From Hetaerina americana (Eukaryota > Arthropoda > Insecta > Odonata > Calopterygidae), in the NCBI GenBank assembly GCA_022747635.1, contig JAKTNV010000010.1:41957527-42021526 (forward strand): a stretch of 64,000 bases of DNA, written 5' to 3'. The notes below the pieces were generated by a model. It ran no database searches. It worked only from the letters and a program-made list of their open reading frames with translations, and was not told the origin of the DNA. Shown piece after piece: positions 1-11,390 of this stretch. Made by a program: the position numbers and the translations under genes. Numbering within the stretch: position 1 is the first letter of the stretch; each line of letters starts with the position of its first letter.

Positions 1-510
1 TTCGCCGCTATTTAATAAAAACAGGTTAAAATCCTCAATAAAGTTGGATAAAATTCGACCTCTCCTATTGCTTTGGGTTTCTGGCCCTCCCCAGAGAGGA
101 TCATGGGCATTAAAATCTCCCATCAAAATGAACGGCTGAGGAAGCTGGTGGACAAGGGCTTCAAGGTTCAGGCGGGTCACCGGTGCACCCTCTGGCAGAT
201 ACACGTTGCATAACGTCATCCTCTCAGGGGTGTGCACCGTGACAGCGACGGCCTGGAATGGAGAGTTCAGTTGGACTCGCGAGGTGTAAAGGGCCTCACG
301 GGCCGCAACTGCTACTCCCCCTTGGGCTCGTTGGCCACTTAGGTCATCCATTCTAAAAACAGTGAACCCCTTCAGAATACCCTTATCTTCAGCCTTAAAA
401 TGGGTCTCTTGGAGACAAATACAAGAGGGTTTAAAATCTTGGATTAAAATGGCCAGCTCCTCCTTGTGTCGATAAAAACCATTGCAGTTCCACTGCAGAA
501 TGGAACACAT
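1..510 (-). CDS. ORF2 N-terminal part (endonuclease domain), partial
   Basis: The start codon is at 508-510, and the frame stays open to the window edge, giving the first 170 residues. It contains the apurinic-like endonuclease motifs QWNCNG (Asn8), LQETH (Glu35) and GDFNAHDPLWG (Asp132, Asn134, His136). The remainder of the polyprotein is outside the window. Its start lies 82 nt downstream of the ORF1 stop, as in the other copies. The full domain description is under copy I. Confidence 0.85.
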   Translation of the reverse strand, partial: MCSILQWNCNGFYRHKEELAILIQDFKPSCICLQETHFKAEDKGILKGFTVFRMDDLSGQRAQGGVAVAAREALYTSRVQLNSPFQAVAVTVHTPERMTLCNVYLPEGAPVTRLNLEALVHQLPQPFILMGDFNAHDPLWGGPETQSNRRGRILSNFIEDFNLFLLNSGE

Positions 511-592
511 TTAAAGTGTTAAATTAAAATAAATAAATAAATATATAAATAAATAAGATGACTAAAAAGGGAGATGACCAACTCTATTGAGG

Positions 593-1759
593 TTATCGCT
601 TGAAGCGATGTTTCCTCTTCCACTCGTTTGCGAAGACCTCTGTATCAGAGATACTCTGGTCCTCTTCAATTACCTCCGGCTTCTTTGGCTTCACTGGAGG
701 CGGCGGGGAAGGTGTATTCTCACGCCCTTTTGGCGTGTTCCCCTTGGTGGTTTTTAGTGGGCTCTTCTTTGAAGGGCCCACAGGAGTAGGTGGCTCCTTG
801 CCCACCTTACTCTTTCCATCCTTCACCCTTTTTGGTTTAGGCACTTGCGTGGTTTCTATTGGGGATTCTTTCGGGATCTCTGTCTGCGTGGCGATGGTAC
901 ACTTTACACATTGCGTGGTTGCAACGGAAGCAAAGGACCGGGAGAAAGTTGGAGCGATTAGCGCCCTGTATTTTCTCCTCGCTTCCGCATATGGGATTTT
1001 TTCCAGTGTTTTTATCTCCATGACTTTCCTCTCTTCTTTCATCTTCGGGCAATCACGAGAGTACACTGGGTGTGTACCCTCGCAATTCACACAAAGAGTT
1101 TCCGAAGAGCACTCTTTATCCTCGTGCGCGTCTTTGCCGCAGCGCGGGCAGGTGGCCTTGCCCTCGCAGCGCGACGCGACATGGCCGAACCGTTGGCATT
1201 TGAAACAACGCACGGGATTTGGGATGAATGGCCTCACTGGTACCGATTCATAGCCCACAAACACCTTGTCGGGTAGTCTATCACGCGCAAACGTCAAGAT
1301 CACGGAGGTGCTGTTTACGTTTTCTCCGTTGCGCCTTGTGGTGAGTCGACGACAATCAGTCACTCCCTGAGAGAACATTTCTCTCTTGATTTCTTCGATG
1401 TCCACGTATAGAAGGTCGTAGTGACTGATGACTCCCCGACAGGTGTTAAGAGTGCGGTGCACCTCCACCTTAATCGGAATGTCATGGAGCGTTCCCATAG
1501 CAAGTAGTTTTTCGCTCTGTGTGTCGTTCAGGGTCTCTATAAGTAGTGTACCATCCCTGAGCTTCTTCACGCTCTTTGGGTCCCCAGGCACAATCTGTGA
1601 TAACACTCTGCGAATTAAGAAGGGAGAAACCTTTTTCAAGGTCTCACCTTCCTTTGCACAAGACATAATTAAATAGCGCTTACATGCGCCGATACACTTT
1701 TCTCCCCCGCCGGTGTCCGGACGGGATCTTTTTAGTGGTGGAAAGGGTTTTTCCTCCAT
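593..1759 (-). CDS. LINE ORF1, gag-like zinc-knuckle protein (copy A)
   Basis: An open 388-codon frame from the ATG at 1757-1759. Residues 185-198 and 204-217 are CX2CX4HX4C knuckles and 223-237 is a CX2CX3HX6C knuckle. The C-terminal third is rich in Pro and Lys and ends in a basic tail. Upstream of the ATG the same frame is open but has no ATG before the uORF stop, so I use the methionine of MEEKPF. A lone K319-V-G variant (DKEP elsewhere is GKEP here) separates it from copy D. No disabling lesion is visible. Confidence 0.85.
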   Translation of the reverse strand: MEEKPFPPLKRSRPDTGGGEKCIGACKRYLIMSCAKEGETLKKVSPFLIRRVLSQIVPGDPKSVKKLRDGTLLIETLNDTQSEKLLAMGTLHDIPIKVEVHRTLNTCRGVISHYDLLYVDIEEIKREMFSQGVTDCRRLTTRRNGENVNSTSVILTFARDRLPDKVFVGYESVPVRPFIPNPVRCFKCQRFGHVASRCEGKATCPRCGKDAHEDKECSSETLCVNCEGTHPVYSRDCPKMKEERKVMEIKTLEKIPYAEARRKYRALIAPTFSRSFASVATTQCVKCTIATQTEIPKESPIETTQVPKPKRVKDGKSKVGKEPPTPVGPSKKSPLKTTKGNTPKGRENTPSPPPPVKPKKPEVIEEDQSISDTEVFANEWKRKHRFKR

Positions 1760-2359
1760 AATAAGAAATGATTCGTCCCTCGGCCTCCCCACCCGCCACG
1801 GAGCCACACATTTGGGACGCCACTCCGCCAAACCGGAGTGGTCGCCAGGGCTAACTCGAGGGATATAGCGCTTCTGGAGTGGTTGTCTGTTTCGGGGTGG
1901 ATCTTCGGTGCAAGGGCCCACCAAAACCCTTACATCTCCGACCTCCCTACGCAGACCCCCACAACCTTGGCACTCGCCACCGGAGCGAAAACGCGACGGA
2001 AGCCGATTGACCGGGAGTGCCTAGCTCCCGGCCTCCCGTTTACACGAAATCCGGGGCCGAAGAGGGGTATCACTCCCCGGTCCATACAGGGCATCCGACA
2101 CCCTGCTGGGAACCAGAAAGCTCACCCTCCAGGATCCCCTTCTCTCCCTTACGGGTCTCCAGGCACGGCAAACACCTGGGCGGATCGCAGGCCAGATGGT
2201 ATGGCCGCTCACAGACAGTGGATCCACAGCACTGTCCGGACGCATCCCTTGCTGGCTTGGGGTTTGTTTTCGGGGTTTTCTCCCCGCCCTTTTAGTCGCC
2301 TCTTACGACAAGCAGGGATACTGCGGGAGTATTCTCTAACCCCCTACCCGCAGGGGGGG

Positions 2360-2620
2360 ACTGTTTGAATAAATGCTTGATTTTATTAGTCTAATCGTGC
2401 TTATCACCATCCAAATATGGTCCTTGGCTGCCAATACAAAGCTTCCCAACGTTTTTGTCAGCATTCGAATGCTACTATAACGCTTCTTTCGAAAAAGCCT
2501 TTAAGTTTGCGGTGCAACTTTGTTAGATGTCTTCAATAGTGTCAAATCGGTATCCTTCCAAGATGGATTTCAACTTTGGGAATAAGAAAAAGTCAACTGG
2601 AGCAAGATACGGAGGGTAGG
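2360..2620 (-). pseudogene. Mariner transposase remnant, C-terminal part
   Basis: Read on the minus strand, 2521-2610 together with the start of the right-hand piece gives PPYPPYLAPVDFFLFPKLK, followed by EGYRFDTIEDI and then a stop. This matches the third catalytic-Asp region of Tc1/mariner transposases (PPYSPDLAPxDFFLFPKLK in intact relatives). Stops and frame shifts are frequent. LINE copy B split the gene: the other part continues at 8373, and the two halves join through the duplicated GGAGGGTAGGG target. The family assignment rests on motif recognition, and no terminal inverted repeat was identified. Confidence 0.8.
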
Positions 2621-2622
2621 GT
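2611..2622. repeat. Target site duplication of copy B, left
   Basis: GGAGGGTAGGG(T) immediately before the (TAG)n of the LINE 3' end. It is repeated at 8373-8384 after the 5' end. Confidence 0.9.
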
Positions 2623-2823
2623 AGTAGTAGTAGTTTTAGGGGTTTGTAGGGTGCGTCGACAGCTATGGTCATTTTGCACCACTGTCATTACGTAAAAATT
2701 ATGTTCCTTTTAAACTAGGAATAAGTAAACAGATAAATACGAATAAATATATAAATAAATAAACTAAACAAAAAAAAAAGGAAAATGCTAAAATCAAAAG
2801 CATTAAAATTATGCGCTCCGAAG

Positions 2824-5800
2824 CTAAAGCTGCCCCATTAAACCGGTTGCCCTTAAAAAAGTTAAGACTCGATTTATAGACCCAGAGTCATCCCCTAAAA
2901 TATTTTTTAAGTCTCCCCTTATCTTCAACATGTCTCTGGCCCTTTGGTATGTTGTACATTCCGTCAGGATATGTTTTATCGTCAGGGGTTGGAAACACTC
3001 ATTGCAGCGGGGCTGTTCTTTTACCTCCGCAAAGAGGTACGAATGAGTCAGGGCAGAGTGTCCTATTCTCAGGCGCGTAATCATGACCTCTTCCCTCCGA
3101 ATGTTCCGGATGGAAGAGGACCATGGTGAAACGACCGGTTTTATTGCCCTGAGTTTATTATTTTGAAGAGACTGCCAAGTCTCCTTCCACTGATGCAGGA
3201 CCGAGTTCCGCAAGGCAGCCTTTACGTCCTCCATTGGAACCAAGGTGGAGTCGGTCTCGGGTTGTCGAAGGGCATCCTTCGCTGCCTGGTCAGCTTTTTC
3301 GTTACCTCTTATGCCGAATGACCAGGAGTCCATATAAAGGAGACCCTGTTCCCCTTTCTCTGAAGGGACAACAGGGTATAATGGATCTCCTGGACTATCG
3401 GGTGCACAGGTGCAAAGGCCGATAAAGATTTTAGGGCGCTCAACGAGTCGGTGCAGATGAGGAAAGAGCCATTGCTTTCTTTTATTTCTCCTAGGGCCGT
3501 CCTTATGGCTGACAGCTCGGCTGTGAAAATGCTGCAAGAAGTGTGCAGTTTTTTCCTCACGACTCCATGGTAGTGGGACACGACCGCATAGGCACATGCA
3601 GATTCTGACTTTGACCCGTCGGTGTAGACTGGGACAAAGTCAGAAAGTGAGCTGAGGACGGCACTGAAGAGCTGCTGGTATTCGGAATCGGTCGTTTTGG
3701 CTTTGCGGCGTGCACTGGCAATGAGTTTAATATCCGGCATTGGTGTTAACCAAGGCGGATACTTAGCATAGGAGACGGGGCATATTTGAGGAAATGTAAA
3801 ATTTACCTCATTAATAAAATCATTAAAACGAACGGCAAAGGGCCTAGTTGCCCTTCTCCGCCTGTTAAATAAGTCTAAAAACCGTTGGTTAAAAACTATG
3901 TTAAAACAAGGGTGGATTGTCTCTGACAAAATTTTACAGGCATAGTTGCCCATTAAAATCATCCTGCGGGTTTCCAACGGAGGCTCCCCTGCGTCTGCAA
4001 GTAAGCTTGGGACTGGGCTTGTTCTAAATGCCCCGGTGGCCAACCGTATCCCAGCATTGTGGACACATGTGAGTGGTCTCAAGTAAGACTCTCGTGCTGA
4101 GGAATACACTATGGAACCATAGTCCAGTTTGGATCGCACCAAGCCTCTGTAGAATAAAAGCATGGTGGTGCGGTCTGCTCCCCAAGTGGAGTGAGTTAAA
4201 AACTTTAAAACGTTGAGGGTTTGGCGACACCTCTCGCGTAACACGCGGATATGCTCCCGCCAGTTCAGCTTTGGGTCCAGGATCATGCCGAGAAAGCGGA
4301 CGGACTCCACAAATGGAAGAATCCTACCCAACAAGGTTAGGGTCGGCGTAACGTGGTAACCGCGAAGACGGTGAAAGTGCACGCATTTCGTTTTCTCCAT
4401 GGAGAAACGAAATCCGTTCTTTCGCGACCACTCTCCCAGTTTGTTTAGAGTCACCTGGGCTTGCCTGGAAGCGTTTGGCAGTCGTGTCGACCGGCAAAAT
4501 ATGGCTAAGTCGTCCACATAGAGCGATGCCATCACCGGGGCATTGATGCATTCCACCACGTCGTTGATGGCGATGGCAAATAACGTCACGCTCAGTACTG
4601 AGCCCTGGGGTACCCCGTTCTCCTGTGTAAAAGATCGGGATAAGTGCTTCCCAGTCCTTACTTTAAAAAGGCGGTTAGTTAAAAAATTTCTGATAAATAG
4701 GGCCATGTTGCCTCTAAATCCCCACTTGTGGAGCGTGTTGAGGATTCTCCATCGCCACACACTATCATAGGCCTTCTCCAGGTCGAAAAGACTGCTATGA
4801 CGTGTTGACGGTGAAGAAAGGCTTCCTGGATGAAGTTCTCAGTGCGCACCAGATGGTCTGTCGTGGACCTGCCACGCCGAAAGCCGCACTGAGCGTCGGA
4901 GAGCAGGTGACGACTCTCCAAGCACCACATGAGACGTCGGTTTACCATCCGTTCCATCACCTTGCACAGGCAGCTGGTGAGAGATATGGGACGGTAGTTG
5001 TTCGGGTCATTTTTGTCCTTGCCCTGTTTTGGGATTGGTATCACGATGGACTCTCGCCAGGCATTTGGAAAACTGCCCTCGTTCCAAAGTTGGTTGAGGG
5101 TATTTAGGACCTCCCCAATCGCAGTTTCCGGAATGTTCCGGAGAAATGCGTTGTGGATTTCGTCCGCCCCTGGCGAGGTGTAATGGGAGTCTTCGATGGC
5201 GGATTTAAGCTCCCAGGACGTGAAAGGCTCATTGTAATATTCACTTGTAGGACCTGCACCAAAATTGAGAGGGACTCTCTCGCATCGCCTCTTCAGGTTC
5301 GCAAAGTCCGCGGCATAGCCCTCGTCACTGCTATTGGCCGCGAACTGACTGGCAAATATGTTGCTTATTTCGGCAGGTGAATTAACCACCCGGCCAGCAA
5401 CAAGCAATGGCGAGATGACAAATGAGCCCTTGGACCCGGAGATTTTCTTCACTTTGTCCCATACCTGACCAAGCGGCGTGCGTTGGTTGATGGTAGAGAC
5501 GTATTCTATCCAGGAAGCCCTCTTGGCCTCCTTCACGGCCCTTCGAGCTCGCGCTCTCAGGCGGCGGTACGATGCCAGATTAGTTGCCGTGGGATATTTT
5601 CTAAAAATATTTAATGCTTTTTTCCTCGCCCGAATCGCCCGGTCGCATTCCCCGTTCCACCAAGGGACAGGAGCTCGATTAATGTTCCCGGACGTACGAG
5701 GGATACTTTTGGTAGCTGCCGCCAACAGCGTTGAACTTAGTTTATCGACGTTGTGCAACGCGTCGAAACTTGCGTCGTGTTTATATGTAAACGTACGCTT

Positions 5801-6523
5801 AAAAAGTGGCCAGTCCGCACGGTTAATACGCCACTTTTCCGGAGGTTTTGAAATGGTGGGCGAAGAGTCTTTCTTAACGAGTAGAAGAGGAAAATGGTCA
5901 CTCCCACAGAGATCGTTGTGGGTGGACATTTTCAGCTTTGGGGCTAGACTTCTCCAGCATAGACAAAGATCTATTGCTGAGAATTCCCCATTGAAGCTGT
6001 TAAAGCGGGTTTTTTCGCCGCTATTTAATAAAAACAGGTTAAAATCCTCAATAAAGTTGGATAAAATTCGACCTCTCCTATTACTTTGGGTTTCTGGCCC
6101 TCCCCAGAGAGGATCATGGGCATTAAAATCTCCCATCAAAATGAACGGCTGAGGAAGCTGGTGGACAAGGGCTTCAAGGTTCAGGCGGGTCACCGGTGCA
6201 CCCTCTGGCAGATACACGTTGCATAACGTCATCCTCTCAGGGGTGTGCACCGTGACAGCGACGGCCTGGAATGGAGAGTTCAGTTGGACTCGCGAGGTGT
6301 AAAGGGCCTCACGGGCCGCAACTGCTACTCCCCCTTGGGCTCGTTGGCCACTTAGGTCATCCGTTCTAAAAACAGTGAATCCCTTCAGTATACCCTTATC
6401 TTCAGCCTTAAAATGGGTCTCTTGGAGACAAATACAAGAGGGTTTAAAATCTTGGATTAAAATGGCCAGCTCCTCCTTGTGCCGATAAAAGCCATTGCAG
6501 TTCCACTGCAGAATGGAACACAT
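2824..6523 (-). pseudogene. LINE ORF2 of copy B, two frameshifts
   Basis: This is a former 1233-aa endonuclease/reverse transcriptase/RNase H protein. Reading from the ATG at 6521-6523, the frame holds until about 4785. There a run of five or six A in other copies (GGTCGAAAAAGACTG) is one shorter and shifts the frame just before the motif-A FDLEKAYD block. The frame then runs to about 3310, where GCCGACGTGACC of the other copies reads GCCGAATGACC and shifts it again inside RNase H, between WTPGH and GIRGNEKAD. The YVDD and most other motifs are still present. One missing base at each site fits small deletions after insertion or in the source RNA, or consensus errors. Confidence 0.9.
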
Positions 6524-6605
6524 TTAAAGTGTTAAATTAAAATAAATAAATAAATATATAAATAAATAAGATGACTAAAAAGGGAGATGACCAACTCTAT
6601 TGAGG

Positions 6606-7772
6606 TTATCGCTTGAAGCGATGTTTCCTCTTCCACTCGTTTGCGAAGACCTCAGTATCAGAGATACTCTGGTCCTCTTCAATTACCTCCGGCCTCTTTG
6701 GCTTCACTGGAGGCGGCGGGGAAGTTGTATTCTCACGCCCTTTTGGCGTGTTCCCCTTGGTGGTTTTCTGTGGGCTCTTCTTTGAAGGGCCCACAGGAGT
6801 AGGTGGCTCCTTGTCCACCTTACTCTTCCCATCCTTCACCCTTTTGGGTTTAGGCACTTGCGTGTTTTCAACTGGGGATTCTTTCGGTATCTCCGTCTGC
6901 GTGGCGATGGTACACTTTACACATTGCGTGGTTGCAACGGAAGCAAAGGACCGGGAGAAAGTTGGAGCGATTAGCGCCCTGTATTTTCTCCTCGCTTCCG
7001 CATATGGGATTTTTTCAAGGGTTTTTATCTCCATGACTTTCCTCTCTTCTTTCATCTTCGGGCAATCACGAGAGTACACTGGGTGTGTACCCTCGCAATT
7101 GACACAAAGAGGTTCCGAAGAGCACTCTTTATCCTCGTGCGCGTCTTTGCCACAGCGCGGGCAGGTGGCCTTACCCTCGCAACGCGACGCGACATGGCCG
7201 AACCGTTGGCATTTGAAACAACGCACGGGATTTGGGATGAATGGCCTCACTGGTACCGATTCATAGCCCACAAACACCTTGTCGGGTAGTCTATCACGCG
7301 CAAACGTCAAGATCACGGAGGTGCTGTTTACGTTTTCTCCGTTGCGCCTCGTGGTGAGTCGACGACAATCAGTCACTCCCTGAGAGAACATTTCTCTCTT
7401 GATTTCTTCGATGTCCACGTATAGGAGGTCGTAGTGACTGATGACTCCCCGACAGGTGTTAAGAGTGCGGTGCACCTCCACCTTAATCGGAATGTCATGG
7501 AGCATTCCCATAGCAAGCAGTTTATCGCTTTGTGTATCGTTCAGGGTCTCTATAAGAAGTGTACCATCCCGGAGCTTCTTCACGCTCTTTGGGTCCCCAG
7601 GCACAATCTGTGACAAAACTCTGCGAATTAAGAAAGGAGAAACCTTTTTCAAGGTTTCACCTTCTTTTATGCACGACATAATTAAATAGCGCTTACATGC
7701 GCCTATGCACTTTTCTCCCCCGCCGGTGTCCGGACGGGATCTTTTTAGTGGTGGAAAGGGTTTTTCCTCCAT
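6606..7772 (-). CDS. LINE ORF1, gag-like zinc-knuckle protein (copy B)
   Basis: An intact 388-codon frame with its ATG at 7770-7772. All three zinc knuckles are present. It carries the IKEG, SDKLLAMGM and VENTQV markers of the B/H/I subfamily. Because ORF2 of the same copy is shifted, this copy could at most supply ORF1 protein. Expression is unproven. Confidence 0.85.
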   Translation of the reverse strand: MEEKPFPPLKRSRPDTGGGEKCIGACKRYLIMSCIKEGETLKKVSPFLIRRVLSQIVPGDPKSVKKLRDGTLLIETLNDTQSDKLLAMGMLHDIPIKVEVHRTLNTCRGVISHYDLLYVDIEEIKREMFSQGVTDCRRLTTRRNGENVNSTSVILTFARDRLPDKVFVGYESVPVRPFIPNPVRCFKCQRFGHVASRCEGKATCPRCGKDAHEDKECSSEPLCVNCEGTHPVYSRDCPKMKEERKVMEIKTLEKIPYAEARRKYRALIAPTFSRSFASVATTQCVKCTIATQTEIPKESPVENTQVPKPKRVKDGKSKVDKEPPTPVGPSKKSPQKTTKGNTPKGRENTTSPPPPVKPKRPEVIEEDQSISDTEVFANEWKRKHRFKR

Positions 7773-8372
7773 AATAATTAAATATTCGTCCCTCGGCCTC
7801 CCCACCCACCACGGAGCCACACATTTGGGACGCCACTCCGCCAAACCGGAGCGGTCGCCAGGGCTAACTCGAGGGATATAGCGCTTCAGGAGTGGTTGTC
7901 TGTTTCGGGGTGGATCTTCGGTGCAAGGGCCCACCAAAACCCTTACATCTCCGACCTCCCTACGCAGACCCCCACAACCTTGGCACTCGCCACCGGAGCG
8001 AAAACGCGACGGAAGCCGATTGACCGGGAGTGGCTAGCTCCCGGCCTCCCGTTTACACGAAATCCGGGGCCGAAGAGGGGTATCACTCCCCGGTCCATAC
8101 AGGGCATCCGACACCCTGCTGGGAACCAGAAAGCTCACCCTCCAGGATCCCCTTTTCTCCCTTACGGGTCTCCAGGCACGGCAAACACCTGGGCGGATCG
8201 CAGGCCAGATGGTATGGCCGCTCACAGACAGTGGATCCACAGCACTGTCCGGACGCATCCCTTGCTGGCTTGGGGTTTGTTTTCGGGGTTTTCTCCCCGC
8301 CCTTTTAGTCGCCTCTTACGACAAGCAGGGATACTGCGGGAGTATTCTCTAACCCCCTACCCGCAGGGGGGA

Positions 8373-8384
8373 GGAGGGTAGGGT
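8373..8384. repeat. Target site duplication of copy B, right
   Basis: GGAGGGTAGGGT, identical to 2611-2622. It is separated from the LINE G-run by one or two extra bases (GA at 8371-8372). Confidence 0.9.
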
Positions 8385-9040
8385 GGCTGGGTGATCACCG
8401 GTTGGCTGTTTTTGACCCAAAACCCGGTAACAATCAATAATTTGTGCACCGTTCGTTGTCTTAATGAAAGCTCCAAGACTTGTTTTTCCACATTTGTGGT
8501 ATCTTCCTCAAAATTACCTATCTTAACCTTCTCATAACCTCTATTTAGTGTAGCCCATTCACTGTTTGTGCTTTGGGGACATATTTATAATGAATAATCC
8601 CTTCCCAATCGCAGACAACGATCAACATCACCTTCACGTTCGATCGAGACATCCGAACTTTGTTTGACCGAGCGGAAAATGGTCCTTTCCACTGTTTAGA
8701 CTGGATTTTGTTTAGACGATTTTTTTAAAGAAATTTCGGTTGTCGTTTGAACAATGAGTAGTTCTTGGATGATGTCAAGATGTTTTTGCCTCTGTTCGTC
8801 CGTTAATACTCGTGGCACAAATTTGGACGCTACACTCTGCATGCCCAAATTTTCTGTCAAAATGGTGTATCACGATCAAACACCAGTGCATAAATCATTC
8901 ACATTGTTGACGTGGGCGTCGTTTGTTGACATCAATGGTCGTTCACTTCTCGGTTCTTCATCTGTCGAGACTGGAAGTGGTTGCACCAACGAAAAATTGT
9001 GCCTGGCTCATAGATTTATCTACATCAACATATTTCCCCG
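8373..9040 (-). pseudogene. Mariner transposase remnant, N-terminal and central part
   Basis: Minus-strand translation gives recognisable mariner blocks in order. Near 8940-8980 it reads DEEPRSERPLMSTNDAHV, corresponding to the linker after the helix-turn-helix. Near 8760-8870 it reads ILTENLGMQSVASKFVPR, then LTDEQRQKHLDIIQELL. Near 8560-8600 it reads EGIIHYKYVPKAQTVNGLH. Near 8460-8500 it reads MWKNKSW. Stops interrupt every block, and the central catalytic HDNAP motif is not preserved. The order and direction match a single transposase gene continuing into 2360-2620. It is clearly older than the LINE insertion that splits it. Confidence 0.82.
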
Positions 9041-9929
9041 CAAGCCACCGCAAGGGCGTGTGGTATTAGGCCACAAGGAGTATTAGGCCACTACCCGTAA
9101 AAGAGAAGATTCATTGCCTCTTGAATTATTGCTTCGGTTTTGCTATAGTTTCGGTTGCACTTTTCCCGAGATTTAAATAAAATTCAACACGCATTCGCTA
9201 CTTCTCAAACACCTTCATTCTCACCGCCACAGAAATTCGTTCAGCAAGCGTGTGCAAGCTCAGAAAAGAATCGCTGTTTTGTGGAGACAAGTCGAGATAG
9301 GACCTCAAAAGAGGCGATGTTTTAATTTTTACATGTAGACGCCGCAAGAATGAGACACATTACTGATTGTAATTCGTTAAGCAGTTCACGCGTAGAAAGA
9401 CTCATCTTTTTTTGTGCAGGCCTTGTAAGAAATAACATAGAATTAGTATTTAACTACTAGAGGTAATGCCTGCCGTATAATGGAAAGTTGGTTTAATTTC
9501 ATGTCAACTTTCTTAGAAAAAGTAAAACGTCGCATGTGACGATGAGTACATATAATGTCAAGTGTCATTAAAATGTCAATTTAAAAATTATTCCCTTTAG
9601 TTTTTTCTTGAAGTTGATTCAAAAACACTAAGTTGGTACAATAAAAATGAGATATATTAAGCTACGCAAAAATGAAAACGCCCTACACACCATATCGCAC
9701 TTCTAATCGGAAAAGTACTTTTTAATGGTGAGATTGACGTATGACGAGAGGGTTTCAAGAAGAGGAATATGGTAATTAAATCTTAATATTGCATGTTAGT
9801 AATTCTGCAGTGTTCCTATTTGTCATTTATATTTTTCACTACATATGTAACTACAAAATTTTGAATTACAAAGTTTGAATTGCATGACAACATTACTCGA
9901 TTTTTTGCACTCTTTATGCGTACAAAAAT

Positions 9930-10160
9930 TCAAATGTAATTACACCAGCGTAAAATTAGGTTAATTCCATCCATTCGTTCAAAATTTGCAGTTAAAATAT
10001 CATTCATATCTTGCGTAGTAGATTTGAACGACCCAATCAATTCTGGTCTCACCGAACGCCTCTCACCCTCAGATCCCAATACTGCAATAGTTCTAGTGAA
10101 CTTATGCGTTCCAATTGAATTTCCTTTAGCTACTAGTAAATTTAGATTCCCCTTTGCCAT
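9930..10160 (-). CDS. Unrecognised 76-codon frame, possible exon or chance ORF
   Basis: The frame opens with ATG at 10158-10160 (MAKGNLNLLVAKGNSIGTHK) and ends at a stop at 9930. Its amino-acid composition is balanced, with charged and hydrophobic residues interspersed, unlike the low-complexity frames nearby. I recognise no domain, signal peptide or membrane segment. No splice-site support or neighbouring exon could be identified by eye, so it may be a chance frame or a scrap of an old gene. Confidence 0.12.
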   Translation of the reverse strand: MAKGNLNLLVAKGNSIGTHKFTRTIAVLGSEGERRSVRPELIGSFKSTTQDMNDILTANFERMDGINLILRWCNYI

Positions 10161-11390
10161 TTAGTGGACGACGAAGAGCATTTTAAAGGAAGCCATTTTT
10201 AATCACGCTCTCCCCGGATATTAGAGTACGAATTCATTCGGACTCCCTTGACTTTGCACATTGCTCGAAATAACGAATACAAAAAAAAACTCTTCACGAT
10301 ACTCAACGACCCCATACACGCGACCCCGATGTGGGTCGAGGCCAGTAAAGTTCCACCAATGGGGAATAGCATGGAGGGGTCAAGGAGGTTTGGTATAGGA
10401 AGACAGCAGTCGGGGTAGCTACGGGGAGCGGGAGGAGTAGGGAGTGCAGATGAATGGGGAGAGTTGAGTTGGAAGAGGGAATATCGAATCTTGGGGGTTG
10501 CGGATAGACAAAGGGGTAAAATCGTAGGGAGAAGGTGGTAAAGGCGGGAATGGATGGATTGGGGAGGGCAGAAGAGAACCGTGTTGGCATCCGGTTTGTA
10601 GGATCGGGAGAATTGGTGGTTGATAGTGGAATGGGAAAAATGGGGGTTTGCAAGGGGTTCTGAAAGGGTACGTGCTGGCGATCGGAAAAGCAAAGTCGTG
10701 GATTCGGAGGAAAGGGTTTTAGGAGTTAGGGGAAGGAGACTCGTGAAGGGTGAGTTACTCATGAGGAAGTATAGGGGGGGGGGTCATGACACCGTAAACT
10801 CACGATTAAGTTTGAAAGCCAGGAGGGAAGACGTAAGCAGGAGAGAGGTGGAAACTTGACTTCTGCTCTCCCAACTACCCTTGCTTTCTGCTGCCTTCTT
10901 ATCGCTTTCCCTCCTCGTACTCCACCGCCGTTTGGGACTTCCACGCTAACTAAGAGTTTCACGCTCAAAGCTCTGGGAAGACACATGAGTTCACTAAATC
11001 TCTTCATCAAACCATAAGAATTTTGTAACGAATAGCACTCATTTGAATTTGAGACCCACCCACAAGCTGAATCGTACTTGTGGTATTATCATCGACATTG
11101 TAGCTAATCCTTCTAATTTTCACGGCCATAAAAACAAGGGCAGGAAACCAATTTTGTAAGAGAAATATGTGCCCAGTTTTACTTCAATTTTGGAGAGAAT
11201 AAAGTGAGCACAAAATTTAATAACAGAAAAAAATTGCCATTTCCCAAGTTTCGTTTAGCTGAAGTATAGCTCCAGCTAAGCTGCATTCATCGTTGAAAAA
11301 AATGATTATCGGAATACGAAGAGAGAGAAAACCCAATTTTTCTTGTGTAATAAAATAAAAACGAGTAGTTAATAGAAAAATATAACTCTG

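Larger units (their letters stand above)
1..2359 (-). mobile_element. LINE copy A, I-superfamily, cut by window start
   Basis: This is the 5' part of a non-LTR retrotransposon: the first 170 codons of ORF2, the spacer, a whole ORF1 and the whole 5' UTR, ending in the G-run after the ACCCGC motif at 2346-2359. Its 3' half lies outside the window, so no target duplication can be tested. The right flank is mariner-derived DNA. ORF1 markers (AKEG near residue 35, AMGT near 87-90, IETT near 301-304) place it in the same subfamily as copy D. Confidence 0.93.
2622..8372 (-). mobile_element. LINE copy B, full length, inserted in a mariner remnant
   Basis: This is a complete unit from four TAC repeats at the 3' end to the G-run at the 5' end (8366-8371), bounded by an 11-12 bp direct duplication. 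ORF1 is open, but ORF2 carries two frameshifts. It belongs to the subfamily shared with H and I: 3' UTR GCGCTCCGAAGC, ORF2 C-terminus LTFLR, ORF1 IKEG/SDK/VENT. Confidence 0.95.

Noticed and set aside
600..1253. A 217-codon plus-strand frame antisense to ORF1 that is open in most copies, and a 224-codon frame antisense to ORF2
   Set aside because: They occur only opposite the LINE ORFs, resemble no protein and follow from the codon usage of recent copies. Conservation between young copies is not evidence of selection.
593..1924. A longer ORF1 starting upstream of MEEKPF (443 codons)
   Set aside because: The upstream start would be TTG or GTG, not ATG, and copy H has an in-frame TAA just before the MEEKPF methionine.
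2621..2640. (TAG)n runs as independent microsatellites
   Set aside because: They are always at the LINE 3' terminus and are the element tail.
10199..10762. A 187-codon minus-strand frame rich in Pro, Ser and Leu
   Set aside because: It lies in a purine/pyrimidine-biased stretch and has low-complexity composition. No domain, splice context or relative was recognised.
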